A stretch of DNA of 64,000 nucleotides from Acinetobacter sp. SFB. Its GTDB lineage: Bacteria; Pseudomonadota; Gammaproteobacteria; Pseudomonadales; Moraxellaceae. The stretch lies in the NCBI RefSeq assembly GCF_001647545.1, contig NZ_LSZH01000015.1, forward strand, positions 124,001 through 188,000, given 5' to 3'. Below the pieces are notes generated by a model. It made no database searches, was not told the DNA's origin, and was given only the letters and a program-made list of their open reading frames with translations. The position numbers and the translations under genes are program-made. Positions 9,538 to 18,536 of the stretch are shown here, piece by piece. Positions within the stretch are counted from its first letter, which is position 1; every line of letters starts with the position of its first letter.

Positions 9538-11238
9538 ATGTATAAATTACGTTCGAGACATATTGCTCAACGGCTTTTGTTGTCGATGATCATCATTATA
9601 TTTTCCCTTCTTTTTCTTTCTGTTCCTTTGATTATCAGTAGTTATCAGAATTATCAAAAAGCAGATCGCGCCTTGATTGAAATTTCTGCGCTGCGTGCGG
9701 TTGCAGATTTAGCCAATCAGGTTTCACGTGAAAGAGCGCCTGCCAATAAGGTGATGTCGAGTAGTAGTACTGATGAATTAGCAGAAAATTTACAAGAATT
9801 GCATGCACATCGAAAAGAAGTCGATTTACAGACTGAGCAGACACTACATATTTTACAAGCAGCGGGCTTTTCTGCTCAGGTCCAAGGCTTATCTTCCAAT
9901 TTAAAACTGTCTTTACATCATGGTCGTCAAGCTGTAGATGCTTATGCTGCTTTGCCCCAATCTGAACGTACTTCAAAACAGCTTGATCATGCGATTAATC
10001 AAATGTTCATGGCTTGGGATAGTTGTCACGAAATTTTAAAAAATGTATTGTTACAATCTGAAGCTAAAAGCACTTCTGTTTCTGAATACTACACCCTGAT
10101 TTTAATTCTGGCAGATTTACGCGATCAGGCAGGGCGGATTGTCTCCAATATCATGCCATCCATTACTTTTGTAGAAAAAATACCTGAGGATAATCTGGCT
10201 CGATCATTACAGACTCAACATCAAGCCTATTATTTATGGGATTTGGTCAATACCCTACAACCTGAACAGGCTAAAACCCCGGAATATTTGGCTTTGCATC
10301 AGCAAGTAAAGGCAAAGTTTTTAGACCAAGGCATTCCAATCGTAACTCGCTTGATTAATGAAAGTATGCACAGTCAGGCATATTCATTGACCGGTACGCA
10401 ACTGACAGAAGCAATGGTGGATAAATTAGTGACAGTGGTAAATTTGCAAAACTATATTTTTGATTACAGTGTTAGCGTTGCTCAAAAACAAAAAAATCAA
10501 GCACAGCAACAATTTATTCTGACGTTATTGGTTGCAATAATTTGTCTGGTTACAGCATGTTTTACCATGATCTATGCGCGAAATGGGGTATTCAAACCTT
10601 TACTTAAAGCCAAAAATACCATTCTTCGTTTGGCACAGCATAAAATTACAGATTATGAGGATTCATCTGCTGACCCGATCACTTTATTGGAGGCAATTAA
10701 AAAGTTAAAACGCGTGCTACAGCAACGAGATGCTTTAGAATTTCAGCTCAGAAACATTGCCAATACCGATACTTTAACCGGTGTATCCAACCGTTTGGCA
10801 CTAGATGAATATATTAAATATGTGGAAAAGAAACCTGAAAAATTCGCTCAAACCGCCCTCATTATTTTTGATATTGATGATTTTAAACATGTAAATGATA
10901 CATTTGGGCATATTATCGGTGATGAAGTTATCCGGCTGGTGGCGGAAAAATTACAAGTTAATGTGCGAAATTCAGATTTGATCATTCGTTACGGCGGTGA
11001 TGAATTTTTGGTATTAATCGAACAGGCTGATTTTGATGACGCTTGGGTTGTCGCGAATAAAATTCTGAAAGAAATTGGCAACTCTGAACTGTACATTGCC
11101 GAGCTCAACCAGAATATCCAGATTTCTGTCAGTGCGGGTGTGGCGGTGGGTGCAGCATCGTGGATGGCCTTACTGGAAAAAGCCGACAAGTCGTTATTTC
11201 AAGCCAAAGAAAATGGAAAGAATAAAGTCGCAGGGTGA
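9538..11238 (+). CDS. Membrane-anchored diguanylate cyclase (GGDEF)
   Basis: A 566-residue protein that makes cyclic di-GMP from GTP at the inner membrane. The N-terminus has a helix at about residues 15-35, a periplasmic sensing region of about 290 residues without recognised motif, and a second helix near 328-350. The catalytic GGDEF domain covers about 400-566 with an intact RYGGDEF (GGDEF at 486-490). The inhibitory I-site RNSD sits at 477-480, so product feedback is expected. There is no EAL domain. ATG 9538 starts a plausible positively charged membrane anchor; a TTG at 9502 in frame gives a longer but less natural N-terminus. It stands alone, with the input signal unknown. Confidence 0.9.
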   Translation: MYKLRSRHIAQRLLLSMIIIIFSLLFLSVPLIISSYQNYQKADRALIEISALRAVADLANQVSRERAPANKVMSSSSTDELAENLQELHAHRKEVDLQTEQTLHILQAAGFSAQVQGLSSNLKLSLHHGRQAVDAYAALPQSERTSKQLDHAINQMFMAWDSCHEILKNVLLQSEAKSTSVSEYYTLILILADLRDQAGRIVSNIMPSITFVEKIPEDNLARSLQTQHQAYYLWDLVNTLQPEQAKTPEYLALHQQVKAKFLDQGIPIVTRLINESMHSQAYSLTGTQLTEAMVDKLVTVVNLQNYIFDYSVSVAQKQKNQAQQQFILTLLVAIICLVTACFTMIYARNGVFKPLLKAKNTILRLAQHKITDYEDSSADPITLLEAIKKLKRVLQQRDALEFQLRNIANTDTLTGVSNRLALDEYIKYVEKKPEKFAQTALIIFDIDDFKHVNDTFGHIIGDEVIRLVAEKLQVNVRNSDLIIRYGGDEFLVLIEQADFDDAWVVANKILKEIGNSELYIAELNQNIQISVSAGVAVGAASWMALLEKADKSLFQAKENGKNKVAG

Positions 11239-11256
11239 TGATATATCACCCGTTAT

Positions 11257-12099
11257 TTATTTAGTTTTCTCAATCAAATAATTAATAAAGTTAGTACATG
11301 CAACCAACATAAATTTTGCATCAATATAAGTAACGGTGGATGAGTTAGGAGAACCATGACGCACACCATCTTCATCTGATGAATATCCGTATAATTTATT
11401 TAAACTTTCCATAAGAGTTGGATGTAAATTATATTTAGATCTTAATTTAGGAATCGCTTTTCCTAAAGTAATCGAATTATCTTCAAGGAGTTGCATTACT
11501 AAAGCTTCTATAGCACTAATCGATTCTTTAATTGAATTTCTATAATCCGGGTTTTGACGATCTGACATCAGTTTTAAAGCTTGATTTAGATGTTGTTGAA
11601 CACCTGAATATGGATTTGTGTTATTTATAGCATTTTCAATAGATTCAATTTCTTGCTCGGAAGTGATAGGAATAATTTCGTCATTTATGATTCGGTAAGC
11701 ACTATTTTCTCTTTCTAATATCTGATTAATTTGTTCAATAAATTTTTCTTTTTTTTCACAATATTGGGTTGGATAATTTTCTAAAGTTTCTTCAATAAAG
11801 CTATAAATAGTATGCCATTCAAATTTAAAAAATAAATTTCTGATGATAGTAATTGATTCATGAGAACGAAGCGGAATTGTATCGTTAGGTTTTTTAAAAA
11901 AATTGAACCAATATTTATTTATTAAGTTATTTAGATTCGAATTTTTTGTATATGAGTAAATAGAAGGGTGATGAGAAATTTTGCTCCACAAACATAGATG
12001 AAAAACACTCCAAATCCCATTTCTTAAATGATCATCTATGCTTTCTTTTTGAATAATGTCACGAACTGGTTTATATCCATATCTTTCTGAAAACCGCAT
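11257..12099 (-). CDS. AbiJ-NTD4-type abortive-infection protein (predicted defence gene)
   Basis: A 280-residue protein beginning MRFSERYGYKPVRDIIQ, the signature start of the AbiJ N-terminal domain 4 family. The C-terminal third (from about residue 170) has the helical pattern NPDYRNSIKESISAIEALV and ends near DGVRHGSPNSS. This resembles Abi C-terminal/HEPN-type regions in which a conserved R...H pair serves RNA cleavage. TTGAGGAAATC precedes the ATG. The gene sits alone between the diguanylate cyclase gene (19 bp away, tail to tail) and uvrA, and is more AT-rich than both, consistent with a single-gene acquisition. Function in phage defence is inferred from family, not shown here. Confidence 0.72.
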   Translation of the reverse strand: MRFSERYGYKPVRDIIQKESIDDHLRNGIWSVFHLCLWSKISHHPSIYSYTKNSNLNNLINKYWFNFFKKPNDTIPLRSHESITIIRNLFFKFEWHTIYSFIEETLENYPTQYCEKKEKFIEQINQILERENSAYRIINDEIIPITSEQEIESIENAINNTNPYSGVQQHLNQALKLMSDRQNPDYRNSIKESISAIEALVMQLLEDNSITLGKAIPKLRSKYNLHPTLMESLNKLYGYSSDEDGVRHGSPNSSTVTYIDAKFMLVACTNFINYLIEKTK

Positions 12100-12112
12100 G
12101 ATTTCCTCAAAT

Positions 12113-12140
12113 AAAAAACGGTGAATGAATCACCGTTTTA
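12113..12140 (-). terminator. Intrinsic terminator of uvrA
   Basis: The stem AAAACGGTGA / TCACCGTTTT has a 5-nt loop, and on the minus strand a T6 tail follows; it is 26 bp past the uvrA stop. The hairpin lies directly upstream of the abiJ-like gene and insulates it from uvrA. Confidence 0.85.
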
Positions 12141-12165
12141 TCATGCATTTAGCGAAAATAGAAAA

Positions 12166-14997
12166 TTATTTCAACAGTGGCTTCAAGAACTTCGCTGTAT
12201 GTGAAACTTTAGATTTCGACATTTCTTCAGGTGTACCTTCAGCAATAATCATACCGCCACCAGCACCACCTTCAGGACCAAGATCAATCACCCAGTCGGC
12301 AGTCTTAATCACATCCAGATTATGCTCAATCACCACAATGGTATTACCCTTGTCGCGCAGCTGATGCAGAATATCCAGCAGTTTGGCAATGTCATGGAAA
12401 TGCAGACCTGTAGTCGGTTCATCCAGGATGTATAAGGTTTTACCCGTATCACGCTTAGCCAACTCACGGGCCAATTTGACACGTTGTGCTTCACCCCCCG
12501 AAAGGGTTGTCGCAGACTGACCTAAACGGATATAACCCAAACCGACATGAGTCAAAGTTTCTAAACGACGGTGAATCACTGGAATGGCTTCAAAGAAATG
12601 CATGGCATCTTCAACAGTCATGCCCAAAACATCGGAAATGTTCTTGCCTTTATAACCGACTTCCAGCGTTTCACGGTTATAACGGTCGCCATGACAGGCA
12701 TCGCAAGGCACATACATATCGGGCAGGAAATGCATCGCCACTTTAATCATGCCATCGCCTTCACAGGCTTCACAACGACCACCTTTGACGTTAAACGAGA
12801 AACGACCCGCAGCATAACCGCGTGCTTTGGCTTCAGGCGTTTGCGCAAACAACTCACGAATCGGAGTGAACAAACCTGTATAAGTCGCAGGGTTAGAACG
12901 TGGTGTACGTCCAATCGGGCTTTGGTCAATATCCACGACTTTATCAAGAAACTGTAAGCCGTCAATCGAATCGAATTTTTCAGCAGTTAAAGTGGTTGCA
13001 CCATTCAATTGCGTTGCGGCAAGCGGTAAAAGGGTACGGTTAATCAGGGTGGATTTACCCGAACCTGAAACCCCCGTCACACAGGTCATAATGCCTAACG
13101 GAATGGTTAAATCAACATTCTGTAAATTATGACCGGCAGCACCCATCAACTTGATTTTTTCTTCCGGTTTTGGCGGTTGGGTACGAACTTCCGGCACTTT
13201 AATTTTTAACTTGCCTGATAAATACTGTCCAGTAAGCGAGTCAGGATTTTCCAAAATTTCTTCATAGGTACCTTCGGCAATAATATGACCGCCATGTACA
13301 CCAGCACCCGGACCAATATCAATAATATGATCGGCGGCACGAATCGCATCTTCATCATGCTCGACCACCAAAACGGTATTGCCTAAATCACGCAGACGAA
13401 CCAGAGTTTCAAGCAGACGGTCGTTATCACGTTGATGCAAACCAATTGACGGTTCATCGAGGACATACATCACCCCCATCAAGCCTGCACCAATTTGCGA
13501 AGCCAGACGGATACGCTGTGCTTCACCACCCGACAAGGTTTCGGCAGAACGCGAAAGACTTAAGTAGTTCAAACCGACAGAAACCAGGAAGTGCAAACGC
13601 TCCCGGATTTCCTTGAAAATCTTGTCGCCAATCTCGCCTTTGGCACCTTCAAGTTGCAGGTCTTGATAATAAGCTTCGGCATCGCCAATCGACATCTTGG
13701 TAATTTGTGCGATGGTTTTATCTTTGACCCGGACGTTACGTGAAATTTCATTTAGACGCGAACCATCACAGGCATCACATGCAGCATTGGATAAATATTG
13801 CGCCAAATCATCACGGACATAATTCGATTCGGTTTCACGGTAGCGACGTTCCAGATGCGGCAAAATCCCTTCAAAAGCTTGCACACGTTTATGCTGACGA
13901 CCGCGTTCATCGATATAACTTAAATCAACTTTGTCTTTGCCTGTTCCGTAAAGGAATTTCTTTTTGGTGTCGGCATCCAGTTCATTCCACGGCGTATCCA
14001 AAGAAAAGCCAAAATGTGCTGCAACTTTTTCAATCATGCTGTAGTAATACGGACGTTGTCTGTCCCAGCCACGAATCGCGCCTTGGCTAATTGAAACTTC
14101 ATTGTTTGGAATCAGTTTTTCAGCACTAAAATGGCTGCGTGTGCCCAAACCGTCACAGACCGGGCAAGCACCAAATGGATTGTTGAACGAGAACAAACGC
14201 GGTTCAAGTTCAGCAACCGCACGATCACATTCAGGGCAAGAATGCTTGGCAGAGAATACACGTTCAGGTTGTTCACCCTTCATCCACGATAAAATCGCGA
14301 TGTCGCCGCCTAAGCGCAGTGCGGTTTCAAAAGATTCGGCAATACGGTTGCCTAAGTCATCACGGACTTTAAAACGGTCGACCACCACTTCAATGGTATG
14401 TTTTTTCTTTTTATCCAGCTCGGGTGGAGTGTCAATTTCAACAATTTCACCATCGACACGGGCACGGACAAAACCTTGGCTTTGCAATTGCTCAAACAGG
14501 TTGGTGTATTCGCCCTTACGTTCACGCACTACAGGCGCAAGCAGCATTAAAGCGGTACCTTCCTCTAAGCCTTTAACCGCATCGACCATTTCAGAGATGG
14601 TTTGAGCCACCATCGGCAAGTCATGTTCAGGACAATACGGTGTTCCGACACGGGCATATAAAAGACGTAAATAGTCATAAATTTCAGTGATGGTTCCCAC
14701 AGTTGAACGTGGATTGTGACTGGTTGATTTCTGTTCGATTGCAATCGCTGGACTTAAACCTTCAATAGAATCGACTTCTGGTTTTTCCATTTGCGAAAGG
14801 AACTGGCGCGCATAGGCAGAAAGTGATTCTACATAACGGCGCTGACCTTCAGCATATAAGGTGTCAAAAGCTAAGGAAGATTTACCAGAGCCTGAGAGTC
14901 CCGTAATGACCACGAATTTGTCACGTGGAATATCGAGTGACACATTTTTTAAGTTATGGGTACGTGCGCCTCGAATACGGATATGACTTTGGCTCAT
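12166..14997 (-). CDS. uvrA: Excinuclease ABC subunit A
   Basis: A complete 943-residue damage-recognition ATPase of nucleotide excision repair, acting in the cytoplasm with UvrB. It carries two ABC modules: the first Walker A is GLSGSGKSS (33-41), and the second GVSGSGKST lies in the C-terminal half. Both have ABC signatures ([14 protein letters not shown] and [15 protein letters not shown]). Zinc-finger cysteines are present at [20 protein letters not shown] and at [19 protein letters not shown] followed by CDACHG. Length is normal. No operator is obvious; Acinetobacter lacks a classical LexA, so the usual SOS box would not be expected. Confidence 0.98.
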   Translation of the reverse strand: MSQSHIRIRGARTHNLKNVSLDIPRDKFVVITGLSGSGKSSLAFDTLYAEGQRRYVESLSAYARQFLSQMEKPEVDSIEGLSPAIAIEQKSTSHNPRSTVGTITEIYDYLRLLYARVGTPYCPEHDLPMVAQTISEMVDAVKGLEEGTALMLLAPVVRERKGEYTNLFEQLQSQGFVRARVDGEIVEIDTPPELDKKKKHTIEVVVDRFKVRDDLGNRIAESFETALRLGGDIAILSWMKGEQPERVFSAKHSCPECDRAVAELEPRLFSFNNPFGACPVCDGLGTRSHFSAEKLIPNNEVSISQGAIRGWDRQRPYYYSMIEKVAAHFGFSLDTPWNELDADTKKKFLYGTGKDKVDLSYIDERGRQHKRVQAFEGILPHLERRYRETESNYVRDDLAQYLSNAACDACDGSRLNEISRNVRVKDKTIAQITKMSIGDAEAYYQDLQLEGAKGEIGDKIFKEIRERLHFLVSVGLNYLSLSRSAETLSGGEAQRIRLASQIGAGLMGVMYVLDEPSIGLHQRDNDRLLETLVRLRDLGNTVLVVEHDEDAIRAADHIIDIGPGAGVHGGHIIAEGTYEEILENPDSLTGQYLSGKLKIKVPEVRTQPPKPEEKIKLMGAAGHNLQNVDLTIPLGIMTCVTGVSGSGKSTLINRTLLPLAATQLNGATTLTAEKFDSIDGLQFLDKVVDIDQSPIGRTPRSNPATYTGLFTPIRELFAQTPEAKARGYAAGRFSFNVKGGRCEACEGDGMIKVAMHFLPDMYVPCDACHGDRYNRETLEVGYKGKNISDVLGMTVEDAMHFFEAIPVIHRRLETLTHVGLGYIRLGQSATTLSGGEAQRVKLARELAKRDTGKTLYILDEPTTGLHFHDIAKLLDILHQLRDKGNTIVVIEHNLDVIKTADWVIDLGPEGGAGGGMIIAEGTPEEMSKSKVSHTAKFLKPLLK

Positions 14998-15256
14998 AAA
15001 ACATCTCGGTAATGTGCAAATTGAAGGTTATATATGATAGCGATTTAATTTTGTTCAAGCTGAAAAAATCGTTTTTTAACGACATATTATGTCGGCCGAA
15101 TGACTTTAGTTAAAGTTTATAAGACTGTAGCGAGCTTTTTAAGGAGTAACAAGCCTGAATAATTTACTTTTAATGTGAATATTGTTGACGAATGTATCGC
15201 TAAAAAAGCAAACTCACAGCACAATAACATGAAAATAATAAGGGAAATGAAAAACA

Positions 15257-15613
15257 ATGATCGCCAAAATTTTAATCACACTGATTGCACTGCTGCATGT
15301 TTATATTCTGGTTCTTGAAATGTTCCTGTGGGATAAACCGCTTGGAATGAGAGCCTTCGGCAATACTCTCGAAAAGGCAAAATTGACCCAAGTTTTGGCG
15401 AAAAATCAGGGCTTATATAATGGTTTTTTAGCCGCCGGGTTAATCTGGTCGCTATTTGCACCGGATGCTTATGCCATGGCACTGGCCAATTTCTTTTTAG
15501 GCTGTGTTTTGGTTGCCGGAATTTATGGTGGCATAACCGCCAGTAAAAAGATCATTTATATTCAGGCGGTTCCTGCATTGATTGCCTTGCTTGTGGTGAA
15601 TTTGATGATTTAA
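15257..15613 (+). CDS. DUF1304 family inner-membrane protein
   Basis: A 118-residue protein with four hydrophobic helices and the family landmarks HVYILVLEMFLW, a short loop KNQGLYNGFLAAGL, and GIYGGITASKKI. Size and topology match DUF1304 proteins, which have no assigned function. AAGGGAAATG 13-22 bp before the ATG provides a ribosome site. It is followed by the broken glpM-like gene in the same direction. Confidence 0.88.
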   Translation: MIAKILITLIALLHVYILVLEMFLWDKPLGMRAFGNTLEKAKLTQVLAKNQGLYNGFLAAGLIWSLFAPDAYAMALANFFLGCVLVAGIYGGITASKKIIYIQAVPALIALLVVNLMI

Positions 15614-15677
15614 GCGAACGATATTGCGCAGCGTAGACTAGGTGATTCAATCAATTGATCTTTTCGGATGGATAGCG

Positions 15678-16025
15678 ATGCTGGCTTTATTTTTAAAATG
15701 TAGTTTAGATGCAGCCATTATTTTAATTATTTCTATCCTTTCCAAGAATAAAGCTTTTTATATTGCAGGATTGGTGCCGTTATTCCGACTTTTGCCTTGA
15801 TTGCGCATGTAGTTGTCTCGCAACAGCAGGGTGCAGAAGCGTTGCGTACAACTGCATTATTCGGTTTATGGTCGCTTATTCCTTATTCCTTATTTTATTT
15901 ATTTGCTGTTGATGTATGTATTGGCAACCAAAATGTCAATGTGGTCGTGCCTGGGTATAGCGACGCTATGCTGGATAGTTGCTGCGGCAGGACTGGTTTA
16001 TGGCTGGCAGATGTTTCAGAATTAA
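15678..16025 (+). pseudogene. glpM: GlpM-family membrane protein gene with two frameshifts
   Basis: Three successive frames together restore a GlpM-like protein of about 110 residues: MLALFLKCSLDAAII...YIAGLVPLF, then (P)TFALIAHVVVSQQQGAEALR...LFGLWSLIPY, then FIYLLLMYVL...LVYGWQMFQN. The first break fits loss of one C at 15785-15786 (TTCCG where TTCCCG is expected) and runs into TGA at 15798. The second is an exact tandem repeat of the 7-mer TTATTCC (15876-15882 and 15883-15889). The two lesions return to the starting frame but leave about 30 codons shifted. E. coli GlpM is a small inner-membrane protein linked to alginate/glycerol phenotypes in Pseudomonas. The gene is dead unless the sequence is wrong at both places. 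Confidence 0.8.
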
Positions 16026-16396
16026 AAACAAACAATGCATTTTTATGACGAGTAATTAGATAACGTGTAAAAATCAAAAAATATTCAATATTGGATTTTT
16101 AAAAATCAGCACTGCTTTGTTGAACTGATTCAATTTCTGTATCTTTGCCTAGGTATTGACTCTACTGTTGAGAGGGCAAAATGAGGATCTCAAAATATAT
16201 TTTGACTCCGCAAGAAAAATATTTTGTTTCCTATACAGGACATCCTGAGTCAGTTTTAAGCCCTGCTTTAAAATGCAGCGCAAGGGATGGGAAACGTGTG
16301 GCATCCATGCCACACGCATCACTTGCTAAAATCTATTTTTAAAATTAACTTTAACAACAACTTACTATTAATTGAAAGATAATTTATGAAAAGAGT
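16026..16396. other. Intergenic stretch with a short possible ORF and a palindrome
   Basis: It contains a 53-codon frame (16181-16342) and a perfect 9-bp inverted repeat CGTGTGGCA-TCCA-TGCCACACG (16295-16316) without T-run. Nothing else is recognised; it may be residue of a lost gene. Confidence 0.5.
16181..16342 (+). CDS. Doubtful small ORF (53 aa)
   Basis: ATG 16181 is preceded by GAGAGGG at good spacing and the frame runs 53 codons (start MRISKYILTPQEKYF). The second half is read through the palindrome at 16295-16316, and the composition is not convincing. No family is recognised; it may be noise or a remnant. Confidence 0.2.
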   Translation: MRISKYILTPQEKYFVSYTGHPESVLSPALKCSARDGKRVASMPHASLAKIYF

Positions 16397-17068
16397 TTAG
16401 GCATCCAATCCTAACCACTGTCTTTGATCATAGGCGCTATCCCAGAACAACCATTCCAGTTTGGCAGCTTGAGTATAAGCCTGATGCATTTTTGCAAGCG
16501 TATCGGCATCACAGCGCGCTGCGACTCTATCAATGGTGGCAATCACATTTCGCACGGCCTCATTGAATTCTTCGCCTGCATAGGTATCGACCCAAGCTTG
16601 ATATGGATTGTTTGCAATAGAATTTTCGACAATATCTTTACCGACTTCGGCATAAATCCAGAAACAAGGCAGTAAGGAAGCCAACACCACCGGATAGCTT
16701 TCAGACCATGCCGTTGCAGTTAAAAATGAGGTGTAGTGATGACAAGCCAAGGTAAGTGGAGTGGATTCAAATTCTTTTTTGCTGATATCAAATTCCTGCA
16801 TGAAACCGTCATGCAGACTGCGTTCAACCACAATGGCAATGCGAGCAGCTTCTGCAAACTGAATCACGTCATCGGCTTCAAAGGCTTTGGCAGCACAGAC
16901 CGCAAGTGCGCGACCATAGGCCAGTAAATAATGTGCATCCTGAATTACATAATGACTAAAAACCTCTTTGCTCAAAGTACCTTGTGCAAGTTCCTGGTTA
17001 AATGGCAGGGCTAAAGTTTTTTGATATAAAGCTAAATTTCGCTGCCATACATCTTGAGAAAAGCTCAT
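16397..17068 (-). CDS. tenA: TenA family thiaminase II / aminopyrimidine aminohydrolase
   Basis: A 223-residue all-helical enzyme that hydrolyses aminopyrimidine breakdown products so they can re-enter thiamine synthesis. Counting from MSFSQDVWQ, the catalytic residues fall at the Bacillus TenA positions: Asp44 (VIQDAHYLLAYGRAL) and Cys135 (LLPCFWIYAEVG). The start is set at 17068 by AGGATGATGAC just upstream; the longer frame to 17332 adds 88 unlike residues. No TPP-riboswitch pattern was seen in the 215-bp upstream gap and no thiamine gene is adjacent. Confidence 0.92.
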   Translation of the reverse strand: MSFSQDVWQRNLALYQKTLALPFNQELAQGTLSKEVFSHYVIQDAHYLLAYGRALAVCAAKAFEADDVIQFAEAARIAIVVERSLHDGFMQEFDISKKEFESTPLTLACHHYTSFLTATAWSESYPVVLASLLPCFWIYAEVGKDIVENSIANNPYQAWVDTYAGEEFNEAVRNVIATIDRVAARCDADTLAKMHQAYTQAAKLEWLFWDSAYDQRQWLGLDA

Positions 17069-17303
17069 GTCATCATCCTGTTGAGAATAAAAGAAAATAT
17101 ACCAAATGCCGACTATATCAAGAGTTCTTAGATGAAGATATCCAGCCACATAAAGTGTGGCGTGGTCTTGAAAAAAATCATACGAAGAATTTTGGATTAA
17201 TATTAAAAAGTCGTCATAATTGTGCGCATAAAATCTTAAACTCCTATTTTTAAGTTTTACCGAATTTATTCTCCATACATATTTGTTCATAGGTCGATCT
17301 ATC

Positions 17304-18389
17304 ATGATGAAACATTTTGGTTTCTCAATCATTTTTACGATCGTGTGTCTGGCTATTTCTGCATATTGGGGCTATAGCCATGGCCCAGAAGCAGGTTTAA
17401 AGACCATGTTCACGGCGCTCACCATTACTGCCATTTTAGCGGTGATGGAAGTGTCACTTTCTTTCGATAATGCCGTGGTCAATGCCTCGGTACTACGCGG
17501 TTGGGATCATTTCTGGAAAATGATTTTCTTGACCGTCGGCATTGTTATTGCTGTATTTGGCATGCGTTTGGTGTTCCCGATTGTGATTGTTGCTGTCACT
17601 GCGGACATGGGCATGCTTGAAGTCGTAAAAATGGCGATCAATGATCCTATTCTTTATTCAGAGAAATTGATGGCACATCATGCTGAAATTGCAGCATTTG
17701 GTGGCTCGTTCCTGTTGTTGGTCTTCCTGAATTTCTTTCTGGATAGTGAAAAAGATACGCATTGGTTTAGGTGGATTGAAGCGCGTTTGTCCAATCTTGC
17801 CAATGTACCTGCAATGTCAGTATTCCTTGCATTAATTGGCTTGCTGATCATGGCGGCCAATGTAGCTGAAGCATCACGTTTGGTGGTAACCATGGCAGGA
17901 ATCTGGGGCATTGTGGTTTATATCGGGGTTCAAGTACTCAGCCATTTGTTAGGTGGTGAACCTGAAGTTGATGAAGATGGCAATGCGGTGGCACATGATG
18001 CCAGTGGTGCATCTACCGGAGTGATTAAAGCAGGCTTAGGCGGTTTTATTTATCTTGAAGTACTGGATGCATCGTTCAGTTTTGATGGGGTAATCGGTGC
18101 TTTTGCGATTACATCGGATGTAGTGATCATTATGCTCGGTCTAGCAATTGGTGCCATGTTCGTGCGTTCAATGACCATTTATCTAGTTGAAAAAGGCACA
18201 TTAGATGCTTATATCTTCCTTGAGCATGGCGCGCATTATGCCATTGGTGCTTTGGCATTCATTATGCTGGCGAGTGGTGCTGGGTTGCATATACCAGAAG
18301 TCGTGACTGGTTTGATTGGTGTCGCGTTTATTGTCTGGGCAGTGATTGCATCCATTCAATATAGTAAGCGTCAAGAACGGATCGGTTAA
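17304..18389 (+). CDS. TerC-like DUF475 membrane protein
   Basis: A 361-residue protein with about nine hydrophobic helices and the paired acidic motifs of the TerC superfamily, MEVSLSFDNAVVNAS near the N-terminus and LEVLDASFSFDGVIGAFAIT in the second half. The mirrored FDNA/FDGV arrangement is typical of membrane proteins thought to export or meter metal ions (manganese for TerC relatives). A cytoplasmic acidic loop (GGEPEVDEDGN) separates the halves. ATG 17304 is chosen; the start 7 codons earlier adds no feature. No manganese riboswitch was seen. It ends with its own terminator. Confidence 0.85.
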   Translation: MMKHFGFSIIFTIVCLAISAYWGYSHGPEAGLKTMFTALTITAILAVMEVSLSFDNAVVNASVLRGWDHFWKMIFLTVGIVIAVFGMRLVFPIVIVAVTADMGMLEVVKMAINDPILYSEKLMAHHAEIAAFGGSFLLLVFLNFFLDSEKDTHWFRWIEARLSNLANVPAMSVFLALIGLLIMAANVAEASRLVVTMAGIWGIVVYIGVQVLSHLLGGEPEVDEDGNAVAHDASGASTGVIKAGLGGFIYLEVLDASFSFDGVIGAFAITSDVVIIMLGLAIGAMFVRSMTIYLVEKGTLDAYIFLEHGAHYAIGALAFIMLASGAGLHIPEVVTGLIGVAFIVWAVIASIQYSKRQERIG

Positions 18390-18413
18390 TCCTTTTTTAA
18401 GAAAAACGGTTAC

Positions 18414-18443
18414 AATAAGGGCGCATAAAATGCGCCCTTATTT
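18414..18443 (+). terminator. Terminator after the TerC-like gene
   Basis: The stem AATAAGGGCGCA / TGCGCCCTTATT is followed by a short T-run, 25 bp after the stop codon. Confidence 0.8.
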
Positions 18444-18536
18444 ATGGGGGCTGATCTTTGAATAACTCAACATCCACAACATGAATGTTGTAGGATAGCC
18501 CATCGAAATTAAACTCATAAACCTAAGCTTATTGAT

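Noticed and set aside
12486-12957. Frames of 86-128 codons antisense to uvrA
   Set aside because: Shadows of the uvrA codon pattern with no ribosome sites or recognisable domains.
17069-17282. TPP riboswitch before tenA
   Set aside because: The conserved CUGAGA and ACCUGAUC-type elements were not found on the minus strand.
17069-17303. Manganese (yybP-ykoY) riboswitch before the TerC-like gene
   Set aside because: No matching paired loops were seen in the short upstream region.
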